DNA from: Dechloromonas sp. | GTDB taxonomy: Bacteria; Pseudomonadota; Gammaproteobacteria; Burkholderiales; Rhodocyclaceae | Direction: 5' to 3' | Length of the DNA stretch: 64,000 nucleotides | NCBI GenBank assembly: GCA_028687035.1 | Contig: JAQUAX010000012.1 | Span: forward strand, 1-64,000 | Shown here: in pieces, positions 41,906-50,180 of the stretch | How positions within the stretch are numbered: position 1 is the stretch's first letter | Layout: each line of letters begins with the position of its first letter | Notes under the pieces: model-generated | Told to the model about the DNA's origin: nothing | What the model saw: the letters and a program-made list of their open reading frames with translations, nothing else | Databases searched by the model: none | Program-made: the position numbers and the translations under genes

Positions 41906-42505
41906 TCAGAGCTTCTTGGCGTTCTTCGCCAGGTAGTCGGCGACGCCGTCCGGCGTGGCCGTCATGCCGGGCTTGCCGCGCTGCCAGCCGGCCGGGCAGA
42001 CTTCGCCGTGCTCTTCGAAGAACTGCAGCGCGTCGACCATGCGCAGCATTTCGTCGATGTTGCGGCCGAGCGGCAGCATGTTGACGACCTGGTGCATGAC
42101 GATGCCATTTTTGTCGATCAGGAAGGAACCGCGCAGCGCGACGCCGGCCGCCTCGAGTTCGACGTCGTAGGCGCGGCAGATCTCGTGCTTGAGGTCGGCG
42201 ACCAGCGGGTAGCCGACCTGGCCGATGCCGCCGGACTTGACCGGGGTGTTCTTCCAGGCCAGGTGGGTGTATTGCGAGTCGATCGACACGCCGACGACTT
42301 CGACGCCGCGCTGCTTGAATTCCTCGAGGCGGTGGTCGAAGGCGATCAGCTCGGACGGGCAGACGAAGGTGAAGTCGAGCGGGTAGAAGAACAGCACGAC
42401 CGGCTTGCCCTTGAACTGCGACAGCGACAGCGGCTTGATCTCGTTGTTGCCGTAGACGGCGGTGGCGGTGAAATCGGGGGCGGGTTTGCCGACGAGGACG
42501 GCCAT
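41906..42505 (-). CDS. typical 2-Cys peroxiredoxin (AhpC/TSA family)
   Basis: A 199-aa thiol peroxidase that reduces peroxides in the cytoplasm. The peroxidatic Cys is in FYPLDFTFVCPSE (about 49) and the resolving Cys in HGEVCPAGWQ (about 170); RGSFLIDKNGIV is also family-typical. The form is closest to Prx1/AhpC-like proteins with the C-terminal WQRGKPGMTATPDGVADYL. A very good Shine-Dalgarno (AAAAGGAGATC) suggests strong expression. No ahpF or oxyR is adjacent. Confidence 0.94.
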   Translation of the reverse strand: MAVLVGKPAPDFTATAVYGNNEIKPLSLSQFKGKPVVLFFYPLDFTFVCPSELIAFDHRLEEFKQRGVEVVGVSIDSQYTHLAWKNTPVKSGGIGQVGYPLVADLKHEICRAYDVELEAAGVALRGSFLIDKNGIVMHQVVNMLPLGRNIDEMLRMVDALQFFEEHGEVCPAGWQRGKPGMTATPDGVADYLAKNAKKL

Positions 42506-42614
42506 GGGGATCTCCTTTTGCGGATTGTTCAGGTTGGGGAAAGAACGGAATCTAGCCAGCCGCGGTCCCGGCTGTCAAACCGGGCGCTCGCCGTGCCCGG
42601 AACGCGATGCACGC

Positions 42615-42623
42615 TGGCATAAT
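42615..42623 (+). promoter_or_regulatory. extended -10 promoter of the dab-like operon
   Basis: TGGCATAAT ends 6 nt before the ATG of a 16-codon ORF and about 50 nt before the first NuoM-like gene. It is the only good promoter signal in the gap after the divergent peroxiredoxin gene. Confidence 0.55.
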
Positions 42624-42629
42624 CCGCGC

Positions 42630-42680
42630 ATGATTAAAAATTACGGGGCATGCCGGGCAGGAGGGTGCGGCGCATGCTGA
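42630..42680 (+). CDS. possible leaderless 16-codon Cys-containing upstream ORF
   Basis: MIKNYGACRAGGCGAC starts 6 nt after the -10 hexamer, so it may be translated from a leaderless mRNA. It runs through the AGGAGG of the next gene, and its TGA overlaps that gene's first codons (ATGCTGA) in another frame. Three of 16 codons are Cys, including the last. It could be a leader peptide whose translation affects the operon, or accidental. Confidence 0.4.
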   Translation: MIKNYGACRAGGCGAC

Positions 42681-44116
42681 AGATACTGGTCTTCCTGCCG
42701 GTAGCCGGGGCGGCGCTCGTCGCGCTGCTGCCGGCGCGGGGGCAGCGCCTGTGGCAGGCGGCGATGGCCTGCGCGGTCGGGGCGCTCGGCCTCGCGCTGT
42801 GGCTGGCCGCGGCGTTCGATCCGGCCGGCCCGGCCTTCCAGATGGTCGACAGCCGGGCCTGGAACGTCCGCCTCGGCTCGTCCTTCGCGCTCGGCGTCGA
42901 CGGCGTGTCGCTGGCCATGGTGCTGCTCGCCGCGCTGCTCAGCCTGGTCGCCGTGCTGGTGTCGCGGCGGATGACCGACGGCGCGCGTCTCTATTTCGTG
43001 CTGGTGCTGCTGCTCGAATCGGCGATGTTCGGCGTGTTCACCGCGCGCGACTGGTCGCTGTTCTACGTGTTCTGGGAAGCGACGCTGCTCCCGCTGTTCT
43101 TCCTGATCGACCGCCTGGGCGGGCCGGACAGGCAGCGGGCGGCGCTGAACTTCTTCCTCTACACGCTGGGCGGCTCGGTGTTCATGCTGGTCGCGCTGCT
43201 CTTCCTGTACGACGCGGCGCCCGGTCACAGCTTCGCGATGGCCGACATGGCGGCCGGCGGCCGCGGCCTGCCGCGCGACATGCAGCTGCTGATCTTTGCC
43301 GGGCTGTTCATCGGCTTCGGCGTCAAGATGCCGGTCTTCCCGCTGCACGGCTGGCTGCCGCTGGCCCACGTCGAGGCGCCCAGCCCGGTTTCCATCCTGC
43401 TCTCCGGCGTGCTGCTGAAAATGGGCGCCTACGGCCTGATCCGCGCCGCCGAGACGCTGCCCGACGCCTTCGTCGCGGCGCAGGACGGCCTGGCGCTGCT
43501 CGCCTTCGCCAGCCTGCTGTACGGCGGCATCCTGGCCTGGCGCCAGCAGGACCTGAAGGCGATGGTCGCCTATTCGTCGATTTCGCACATGGGCGTCGTG
43601 CTGCTCGGCATCGCGTCGCTGAATCCGGTCGGGCTGACCGGCGCCGTGCTGCAGATGGTCGCCCACGGCTTCGGCGCCGGCCTGCTGTTCCTGGTCGTCG
43701 GCCTGCTCTACCAGCGCACGCACAGCCGGGACCTCGCCGACTACGGTGCGCTGACCGGCGTCGCGCCGCGCTTCGCGTTCTTCGTCGCCTTCGGCCTGCT
43801 CGCGGCGAGCGGCCTGCCCGGCGGCGCCGCATTCGTCGCCGAAGTCCATGCGCTGCTCGGCGGCTACGTCCGCTGGGGCGGCTGGGTCGTGCTGCTCGGC
43901 GTCGCGATGCTGGTCGGCGCCGCCTGGGCGCTGCGCGTCGTCGGCCGCCTGTGCTTGCCCGGCCCGGGCCGGCCGCTGGCCGACATGACGAAGACCGAGA
44001 GCGCTGCGGCCGGGCTGCTCGCCGCCTGCATCGTCGGCCTCGGCGTCTGGCCGGCGCCGCTGATCGACCTCGTCGCCGGCAGCGTCGGCCAGGTCGCCCG
44101 GCTGTTCGGAGGCTGA
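42674..44116 (+). CDS. NuoM-like proton-translocating antiporter subunit
   Basis: A 480-aa protein with about 13-14 TM helices of the Mrp/NDH-1 antiporter family. The charged residues needed for proton transfer are kept: Glu135 in FYVFWEATLLPLFFL, Lys218 in GFGVKMPVFPLHGWLP and the Lys of SGVLLKMGAYGLIRA. No peripheral complex I genes are nearby. AGGAGGG lies 9 nt before the ATG; the frame opens 8 codons earlier without support. Its stop abuts the DabA start with no gap. First gene of the five-gene cluster. Confidence 0.93.
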   Translation: MLKILVFLPVAGAALVALLPARGQRLWQAAMACAVGALGLALWLAAAFDPAGPAFQMVDSRAWNVRLGSSFALGVDGVSLAMVLLAALLSLVAVLVSRRMTDGARLYFVLVLLLESAMFGVFTARDWSLFYVFWEATLLPLFFLIDRLGGPDRQRAALNFFLYTLGGSVFMLVALLFLYDAAPGHSFAMADMAAGGRGLPRDMQLLIFAGLFIGFGVKMPVFPLHGWLPLAHVEAPSPVSILLSGVLLKMGAYGLIRAAETLPDAFVAAQDGLALLAFASLLYGGILAWRQQDLKAMVAYSSISHMGVVLLGIASLNPVGLTGAVLQMVAHGFGAGLLFLVVGLLYQRTHSRDLADYGALTGVAPRFAFFVAFGLLAASGLPGGAAFVAEVHALLGGYVRWGGWVVLLGVAMLVGAAWALRVVGRLCLPGPGRPLADMTKTESAAAGLLAACIVGLGVWPAPLIDLVAGSVGQVARLFGG

Positions 44117-47100
44117 ATGGACGCCCGCGACCGCCTGCGCGAACGCCTGGCCGGCTGGCTCGATCACCTGGCACATACCTTGCCCGCGCAGGCGCCGATC
44201 CGCGACTTCGTCCATCACAACACGCTGCACGGCTTCCAGCACCTGCCTTTCCCGGACGCGCTGCAGGCCGCCGCGGCGCTGACCGGCGCCCGGCCGTACT
44301 GGCCGGAGGCGCGCTTCCGGGCCTGTTTCGCCGCCGGGCGCATCGACCGCGACGACCTCGCCGCGGCGCTGGCCGACGCCGGTGAAGCCGGTCTCGACGC
44401 GCCGGTGCGGCGCGGCCTGAGCCGCCGCGACGTGCTGGTCGCCGCGCTGATCGCCGATCCCGACGTGCCCGGCCCGGCCCGGCGCGACTGGCTGCGCCGC
44501 GAAGCCGGCCTCGATGCCGATCCGCTTTTCGCCGCCGGCGCGGCGTTGACCGCGACCGACCCGGCGCCGGCGGCCGACTGGCGCGCGCTCGCCGCGGCCC
44601 GGCGGGACGCGCTGTTCGACCGGCTCGGCCGCGACCTGAGCTGGCGCGGCCTGCTCGAACACCTGTCCGGCGAGGACGTGCTGGAAACCGTGCGCAGCGT
44701 GCTGCAGCGCCACCTGGCCGCGCATCTCGACCTCGGCGTCGCCGCCTGGCGCAATCCGGCGCGGACGCAGGGCTTCTACGTGGCGTGGAAGGCCAGCGCC
44801 GGACGCGACCTGCAGTGGGAAATGGACGAACTGCCCGACGTCCGCGACGCCATCCAGGGCCTGCCGGACGACCCGCTGGCCGTGCTGGCCGATGCGCTGG
44901 CCGCGCTGCTGCCCGACCCGGCGCGGTGGTACGGCTACCTCGAGCGCCTGTGCCTCGAGCTGCCCGGCTGGTCCGGCATGTTCCTGCGCCGCCAAGGCGC
45001 GCCCGGCGACGCGCCGGTCGCGATGGCCGACTACCTGGCCGTGCGCGTGCTGCTCGAGCGCCTGCTCTGTACCGACCTGGCCGGCCGGCTGGCCGGGAAG
45101 CCGCTCGATGCGGCCGGGCTGCGTGCCCATTATGCGACGGCCGCCGGCGAATTCCTGGTCCGCGACGCGGTTCACCGCGGCGAACTGCCCGAGGCGCTGC
45201 AGCACCGCGCCGCCGCCTGTCTGGCCGCCGAGTCGGGCGAGTCGGGTGCCTGGGACGGGCTGGCCGCCGATATCGCCGCGGCGGAAAGCGCCGATGCGTC
45301 CTTCGCCGCGGCCTGGCGGCTGGCCGGGCTGGCCCGCGCGCTCGGCCTGGGGTCGGCCGACCTGGCGACGCTGGCCCCGGCCGATCCCCGGGCGCTGCTC
45401 GACACCGCCGGCAGCCTGGCGCCGGCCCGCCGCAGCGAACTCTGGCTGCTCGCCTACGAAGGGCACTACCGCGAGCAGCTGTTCGCGGCGCTCGCCGCCA
45501 ACCGCCGGCGGCGCCGGGCCGGCGGCGGCCGGCCGGCCGCGCAGGTCGTCGCCTGCATGGACGACCGCGAGGAGGGCACGCGCCGCCATCTCGAGGAAAT
45601 CGCGCCGGACATCGAGACCTACGGCGCCGCCGGCTTTCTGGGCATCGCGATGTACTGGCAGGGCATCGACGACGCGGCGCCGAGCGCGCTCTGTCCGGTC
45701 GTCGTCAAGCCGCGCCACCTGGTCCGCGAGCGGGCGGCGCCCGGCGCCGAGGCGGCACTGGCGCGCCATGCGGCGCGGCGCGAACGCCGGTTGCGCTGGC
45801 GCGAGCGCCTGTACCAGGCGACGCGCCGCCACGCCGTCGCCGGCACGCTGCTCGGCGCGCTGGCCGGCCTGCCGGCGCTGGCCGCGCTCGGGGCGGCGAT
45901 GCTGGCGCCCGCCGCGTTCGGCCGCACGCTGCGCCGCTGGCGCCAGGCCTGCGACGGCCGGGTGGCGACCGCCGCGGCCATCTGCGCCGAGGCGGTGGCG
46001 GGCGACGGCGACGCGGGGCGCGGGGCAGGGAGCGAAGCCGGGAGCGAAGCGCAGACCGGTTTTACCGATGTCGAGCAGGTCGACCGCGTCGAGGCGCTGC
46101 TGCGCACCATCGGCCTCGTCGACGGCTTCGCGCCGCTGGTGCTGCTGCTCGGCCACGGTTCGAGCAGCGCCAACAATCCGCACCGCTCGGCCTACGACTG
46201 CGGCGCCTGCGCCGGCCGGCACGGCGGCCCGAACGCCCGGGTCGGCGCGGCGATGGCCAACCGGCCGGCGGTACGCGCCGGGCTGGCGGCGCGCGGCATC
46301 GCGATTCCCGACGACACTTGGTTCGTCGCCGCCGAGCACGACACCTGCGACGATTCCGTCGAGTGGTACGACCTGGCGGCGGTGCCGGCGCGTTTCCAGC
46401 CGGCCCTCGACCGGCTGGTCGGCCAGGTCGCCGAGGCCTGCCGGGCGCATGCGGTCGAGCGCTGCCGGCGGCTTGCGTCGGCGCCGGTCCGGCCGACCCC
46501 GTGGCGGGCGCTGCGCCACCTGGCCGGGCGGGCCGCCGACATTTCCCAGGCGCGGCCGGAACTCGGCCACGCGACCAACGCGGCCGCCTTCATCGGCCGG
46601 CGCGCGATGAGCCGCGGCCTGTTCCTCGACCGCCGGGTCTTCCTGATCTCCTACGATCCGGCGCAGGACGACGCGGCCGGCCGCGTCGTCGAGGCCACGC
46701 TGCTGTCGACGGCGCCGGTCGGCGCCGGCATTTCGCTCGAATACTATTTCTCGACCGTCGATAACGAGCGTTTCGGCTGCGGTTCGAAGATCACGCACAA
46801 TCTCGCCGGCCTGTTCGGCGTCATGGAAGGCGCCGATTCCGACCTGCGCACCGGCCTGCCGCTGCAGATGGTCGAGATCCACGAGCCGATGCGCCTGCTG
46901 GTTGTCGTCGAGCAGCGCACCGCGGTGCTCGACGCGATCGTCGCCCGCCAGTCGGGGCTGCGCGAACTGATCGGCCATGCCTGGATCAACCTCGCCGCGC
47001 AGCATCCGGAAAGCGGCGAGATCCACCGCTACTGTCCCCGCCGCGGCTGGCTGCCGTGGTCCGGGGCCGGCGCGCTGCCGCAGGTGGCGCGCTCGATCGA

Positions 47101-47161
47101 CTGGTTCGCCGGCGAGTGCGACGCGCTGCCGCCGGCCCTGCTGCTCGGAGGAAACGCATGA
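44117..47161 (+). CDS. dabA: DUF2309/DabA-type putative inorganic carbon transport subunit
   Basis: A 1014-aa soluble, membrane-peripheral protein of the DUF2309 family, characterised as the carbonic-anhydrase-like subunit of DabAB/MpsAB bicarbonate/CO2 accumulation systems. The zinc-site residues line up: Cys480 and Asp482 in VVACMDDRE, His680 in LLLGHGSSS and Cys695 in YDCGAC (His-Cys spacing of 15, as in Halothiobacillus DabA2 H524/C539). The family start IRDFVHHNTLHGFQHLPF and LEYYFSTVDNERFGCGSKITHNLAGLFGVMEG near the end are clear. It is longer than the approximately 830-aa DabA2. It has no TM helices, and overlaps the next gene by ATGA. Confidence 0.93.
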   Translation: MDARDRLRERLAGWLDHLAHTLPAQAPIRDFVHHNTLHGFQHLPFPDALQAAAALTGARPYWPEARFRACFAAGRIDRDDLAAALADAGEAGLDAPVRRGLSRRDVLVAALIADPDVPGPARRDWLRREAGLDADPLFAAGAALTATDPAPAADWRALAAARRDALFDRLGRDLSWRGLLEHLSGEDVLETVRSVLQRHLAAHLDLGVAAWRNPARTQGFYVAWKASAGRDLQWEMDELPDVRDAIQGLPDDPLAVLADALAALLPDPARWYGYLERLCLELPGWSGMFLRRQGAPGDAPVAMADYLAVRVLLERLLCTDLAGRLAGKPLDAAGLRAHYATAAGEFLVRDAVHRGELPEALQHRAAACLAAESGESGAWDGLAADIAAAESADASFAAAWRLAGLARALGLGSADLATLAPADPRALLDTAGSLAPARRSELWLLAYEGHYREQLFAALAANRRRRRAGGGRPAAQVVACMDDREEGTRRHLEEIAPDIETYGAAGFLGIAMYWQGIDDAAPSALCPVVVKPRHLVRERAAPGAEAALARHAARRERRLRWRERLYQATRRHAVAGTLLGALAGLPALAALGAAMLAPAAFGRTLRRWRQACDGRVATAAAICAEAVAGDGDAGRGAGSEAGSEAQTGFTDVEQVDRVEALLRTIGLVDGFAPLVLLLGHGSSSANNPHRSAYDCGACAGRHGGPNARVGAAMANRPAVRAGLAARGIAIPDDTWFVAAEHDTCDDSVEWYDLAAVPARFQPALDRLVGQVAEACRAHAVERCRRLASAPVRPTPWRALRHLAGRAADISQARPELGHATNAAAFIGRRAMSRGLFLDRRVFLISYDPAQDDAAGRVVEATLLSTAPVGAGISLEYYFSTVDNERFGCGSKITHNLAGLFGVMEGADSDLRTGLPLQMVEIHEPMRLLVVVEQRTAVLDAIVARQSGLRELIGHAWINLAAQHPESGEIHRYCPRRGWLPWSGAGALPQVARSIDWFAGECDALPPALLLGGNA

Positions 47162-48681
47162 ACGCCGTCGCCGACGACCTGCTCCGCCTGGTCTGGCTGA
47201 TCCCGGTGCTGCCGCTGCTCGCCGTCGTCGTCACCGCGGCCCGCGTGCTGCTCGGCCGGGCGCAGGGCGACGCCGCCGAAGGGCCGACCGCCCGCCTGCT
47301 GTCGCTGGCGGCCTTCGGCAGCCTGGCGCTGCTCCTCGCCATCGATGCGCTGGCGCTGCAGCAGGGCGTGCCGGGCCACCGTATTCTCGGTGTGTGGTTC
47401 GCGACCGACGAATGGCAGGCCAGCTTCTCCTTCCTGCTCGACGCGCTGTCGCTGCCGGTCGCGACGCTGGCCGCGGCGATCGGCTGGCTGGTCGTCCGCT
47501 TCTCGGCCAACTATCTGCACCGCGAGGCGGGCTTCCACCGCTTCTTCATGGTCCTCGGCTTCTTCCTGTCCGGCCTGCAGCTGGTGCTGCTCGCCGGCAA
47601 CGGCGTGCTCGCCTTCGTCGGCTGGGAAATGTGCGGCGTCGCGTCCTTCCTGCTGATCGGCTACGCGTGGCAGCGCCCGGTCGCGATCGGCAACGCGCTG
47701 TACGCCTTCGCTGTCAACCGCACCGGCGACGCCGGTCTGCTGTTTGCGCTCGGCCTGTCCGCGGCCTGGGTCGGCAGCTTCGAGTGGCCGGCGCTGGCCG
47801 CCGCCGAGCTGACGCTGGTCGAGGCGCGCGTGCTGCTGCTCGGCTTCGTCGTCGCGGCGCTGGTCAAGTCGGCGCAGCTGCCCTTCACGCCGTGGATCGC
47901 CCGGGCGCTCGAGGGGCCGACGCCGTCGTCGGCAATCTTCTACGGCGCGCTGCTGGTCCATGCCGGCGTCTATCTGCTGCTGCGCATCGAGCCGCTGCTC
48001 GCCCAGGTCCCCGACCTGATGCTGGCGCTGGTCGTTGCCGGCGCGGCGACCGCGGCCTACGCGTGGCTGTGCGGGCTGGTTCAGACCGACGTGAAGTCGG
48101 CGCTGATTTTCGCGACGGTGTTCCAGGTCGGGCTGATGTTCGTCGAGATCGGCCTCGGCTGGAGTACTGCGGCGACCGTCCACCTGGTGCTGCACGCGGC
48201 GTGGCGCACCTGGCATTTCCTGCTGGCGCCGTCGTGGCTGGCCGTCACGCGGGAGCGGCCGGCGCCGCCGCCGGCCTGGCTGGCGCGCAGCCAGACCCTG
48301 TATACCGCGGCGCTGCAGCGCTTCTGGCTGGACCGCCTGGCCCAGGTGCTGTTCGTGCAGCCGACCGAGTCCTTCGCCCGCGACCTGCGCCGCTTCGAGG
48401 AGGGGTTCGTCGACCGCGCGCTGGGCGAGCCGGGGCGCGGCCGGGCGGTCCAGCCGGAGCGCCCGCTGGTCTGCGCCGACGGCCTGCCCGGGACGGCGCT
48501 GGCGGCGGTGGCCGGCGTGCTGCAGCGGGTCGAGAACCGGCTGCTGTTGCGCGGCCGGGGCGGCGCCGCCGAGCGGCTGCTGGTCCGTGCCGGCGACTGG
48601 CTGCAGACGCTGGAGGGCCTGCTCGAGCAGCCGCGCTACCTGATGATGGCCGTGATGGCGACTTTCGTGGTGATCCTGTGA
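47158..48681 (+). CDS. dabB: NuoL/DabB-like membrane subunit
   Basis: A 507-aa NuoL-type antiporter subunit with signatures FSANYLHREAGFHRFF, FVGWEMCGVASFLLIGY (Glu157) and ALVKSAQLPFTPWIARALEGPTPSSAIFYGALLVHAGVYLL (Lys237). It lacks the long lateral helix and last TM helices of complex I NuoL. About residues 370-480 form a soluble Arg-rich stretch before a final TM. Among the four membrane subunits it is the best candidate for the direct DabA partner, being adjacent and NuoL-like. Its start overlaps the dabA stop; GGAGG lies 7 nt upstream. Confidence 0.88.
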   Translation: MNAVADDLLRLVWLIPVLPLLAVVVTAARVLLGRAQGDAAEGPTARLLSLAAFGSLALLLAIDALALQQGVPGHRILGVWFATDEWQASFSFLLDALSLPVATLAAAIGWLVVRFSANYLHREAGFHRFFMVLGFFLSGLQLVLLAGNGVLAFVGWEMCGVASFLLIGYAWQRPVAIGNALYAFAVNRTGDAGLLFALGLSAAWVGSFEWPALAAAELTLVEARVLLLGFVVAALVKSAQLPFTPWIARALEGPTPSSAIFYGALLVHAGVYLLLRIEPLLAQVPDLMLALVVAGAATAAYAWLCGLVQTDVKSALIFATVFQVGLMFVEIGLGWSTAATVHLVLHAAWRTWHFLLAPSWLAVTRERPAPPPAWLARSQTLYTAALQRFWLDRLAQVLFVQPTESFARDLRRFEEGFVDRALGEPGRGRAVQPERPLVCADGLPGTALAAVAGVLQRVENRLLLRGRGGAAERLLVRAGDWLQTLEGLLEQPRYLMMAVMATFVVIL

Positions 48682-50180
48682 ACGGCGAACTGACCGAAAT
48701 CCTCTGGACGCGGCAGGCCGGCCTGCCGCTGCTGACCCTGCTGCAGCTGCTGCCGCTGGCCGGCGCGGCGCTCGTCCATGCGCTCGGCGAGCGGCGTTCG
48801 GCCGTGCTGTCCGGCAAGCTGTTCGCGTTCGCCGAACTGGCGCTCGCCATCGTCGCGGCCAGCCGCATCGACCCGACCTCGCCGGCGCTGCAGCTGGCCG
48901 AGCGTTTCGCGCCGATCGCGTGGCACGCCGCGGTCGACGGCATCAGCGTGATCTTTTTGCTGCTCGCCGCGCTGCTGACCTTCCTGATGACGCTGTACGG
49001 CATGAGCCGCGGCATGATCTCGCCGGGCCGGCTGTTCGCGGTGCTGCTGGTCGCCGAGGCCGGGCTGGTCGCGATGCTGGTCTCGGTCAATATCGCGTGG
49101 TTCGCGGCCGGTTCGGCGCTGGAGTTGTGGGCCGTCGTCTACCTGCTGCGCCGCTGGGCGACGTCGCGCGCCGAGATCCAGGCGCTGGCGCGCTTCGTCC
49201 AGTACCAGGCCTTCGGCTGGGCGCTGTTCGCGGCCGGCTGCCTGGTGCTCGGCTGGGGCCACGCCGAGGCGACCGGCGGACGCTGGAGCTTCGACCTGTT
49301 CGAGCTGGCCGGCACGCTGCCGGCCGGCAAGTTCCAGACCGCCGCCTTCTACCTGCTGTTCTACGGGCTGGCCGTGCGTACGCCGCTGTTCCCGCTGCAC
49401 GGCTGGCTGCCCAACATGGCGCAGCACGGCCTGATCGCCGTCGCGCCGGCGCTGATGGTCGGCGTCAAGGTCGGCATCTACGGCATGCTGCGCTTCGTGC
49501 TGCCGCTGACGCCGGCCGCGGTCGAGACCTGGCAGCCCTACGTCGTCGGCTTCGCGATGGCCGGCGTCTTCTTCACCGCGGCGCTCGCCTTCCGGCAGAC
49601 CAACCTGCGCCGGCTGCTCGCCTTCGCCGTGGTCAGCCACACCAGCCTGCTGGTGATCGGCCTGTTCAGCCTGCACGAGTCGGGCATCCAGGGCACCGTG
49701 CTGCTCGCCGCGAACTTCGGCCTGGCGGTGACCGGCATGTGGTTCATCGTCGGCTTCGTTTTCCGGCGCACGCGGACCACCGAACTGGGCGAGCTGTCCG
49801 GCCTGTTCGAGCGCATTCCCTTCCTCGCCGTCGCCTTCCTGGCCTTCGGCCTGGCCATCGTCGGCATGCCGGGCACGCCGGGCTTCGACGCCGCCCACCT
49901 GGTGCTCGAAGCGTCGATCGACCAGTTCGGCGCGCTGTCGACGGTGGCCACCGCGCTCGGCAACGTGGCCGCCGCCGGCTTCCTGCTGTGGGCCTTCCAG
50001 AAGGCCTTCCTGTCGCAGGGAAGGCCGGGCGGCGCCGCGGTCGACCGCACGCTGAGCATGGAATACGTGGTCTGCGGCATCGCGCTGGCCGCGATGCTGG
50101 CCATCGGCTTCTTCACCGAGCCCTGGCTGTTCCTGACCGAAACGGCCAGCCGGGCCGCGGCCGGGAGGTTCGCGTCATGA
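48678..50180 (+). CDS. NuoM-like antiporter subunit with Lys-to-Arg change
   Basis: A 500-aa NDH-1 antiporter-type protein. It starts with GTG within a GTGA overlap with the previous stop and has no strong ribosome site, so it relies on coupling. The TM5 Glu is kept (SALELWAVVYLL, Glu149), but the first central Lys is Arg234 (YGLAVRTPLFPLHGWLP); the second Lys is present (ALMVGVKVGIYGMLRF). Additional signatures are RQTNLRRLLAFAVVSHTSLLVIGL and GMPGTPGFDAAHL. The Arg may alter or block proton passage through this module. Confidence 0.88.
   Translation: MNGELTEILWTRQAGLPLLTLLQLLPLAGAALVHALGERRSAVLSGKLFAFAELALAIVAASRIDPTSPALQLAERFAPIAWHAAVDGISVIFLLLAALLTFLMTLYGMSRGMISPGRLFAVLLVAEAGLVAMLVSVNIAWFAAGSALELWAVVYLLRRWATSRAEIQALARFVQYQAFGWALFAAGCLVLGWGHAEATGGRWSFDLFELAGTLPAGKFQTAAFYLLFYGLAVRTPLFPLHGWLPNMAQHGLIAVAPALMVGVKVGIYGMLRFVLPLTPAAVETWQPYVVGFAMAGVFFTAALAFRQTNLRRLLAFAVVSHTSLLVIGLFSLHESGIQGTVLLAANFGLAVTGMWFIVGFVFRRTRTTELGELSGLFERIPFLAVAFLAFGLAIVGMPGTPGFDAAHLVLEASIDQFGALSTVATALGNVAAAGFLLWAFQKAFLSQGRPGGAAVDRTLSMEYVVCGIALAAMLAIGFFTEPWLFLTETASRAAAGRFAS

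Noticed and set aside
42641-47026. 1461-aa open frame antisense to the NuoM/DabA genes
   Set aside because: Low-complexity Arg/Ala/Gly/Gln translation, the usual shadow of GC-rich genes. The plus-strand proteins have clear family motifs throughout.
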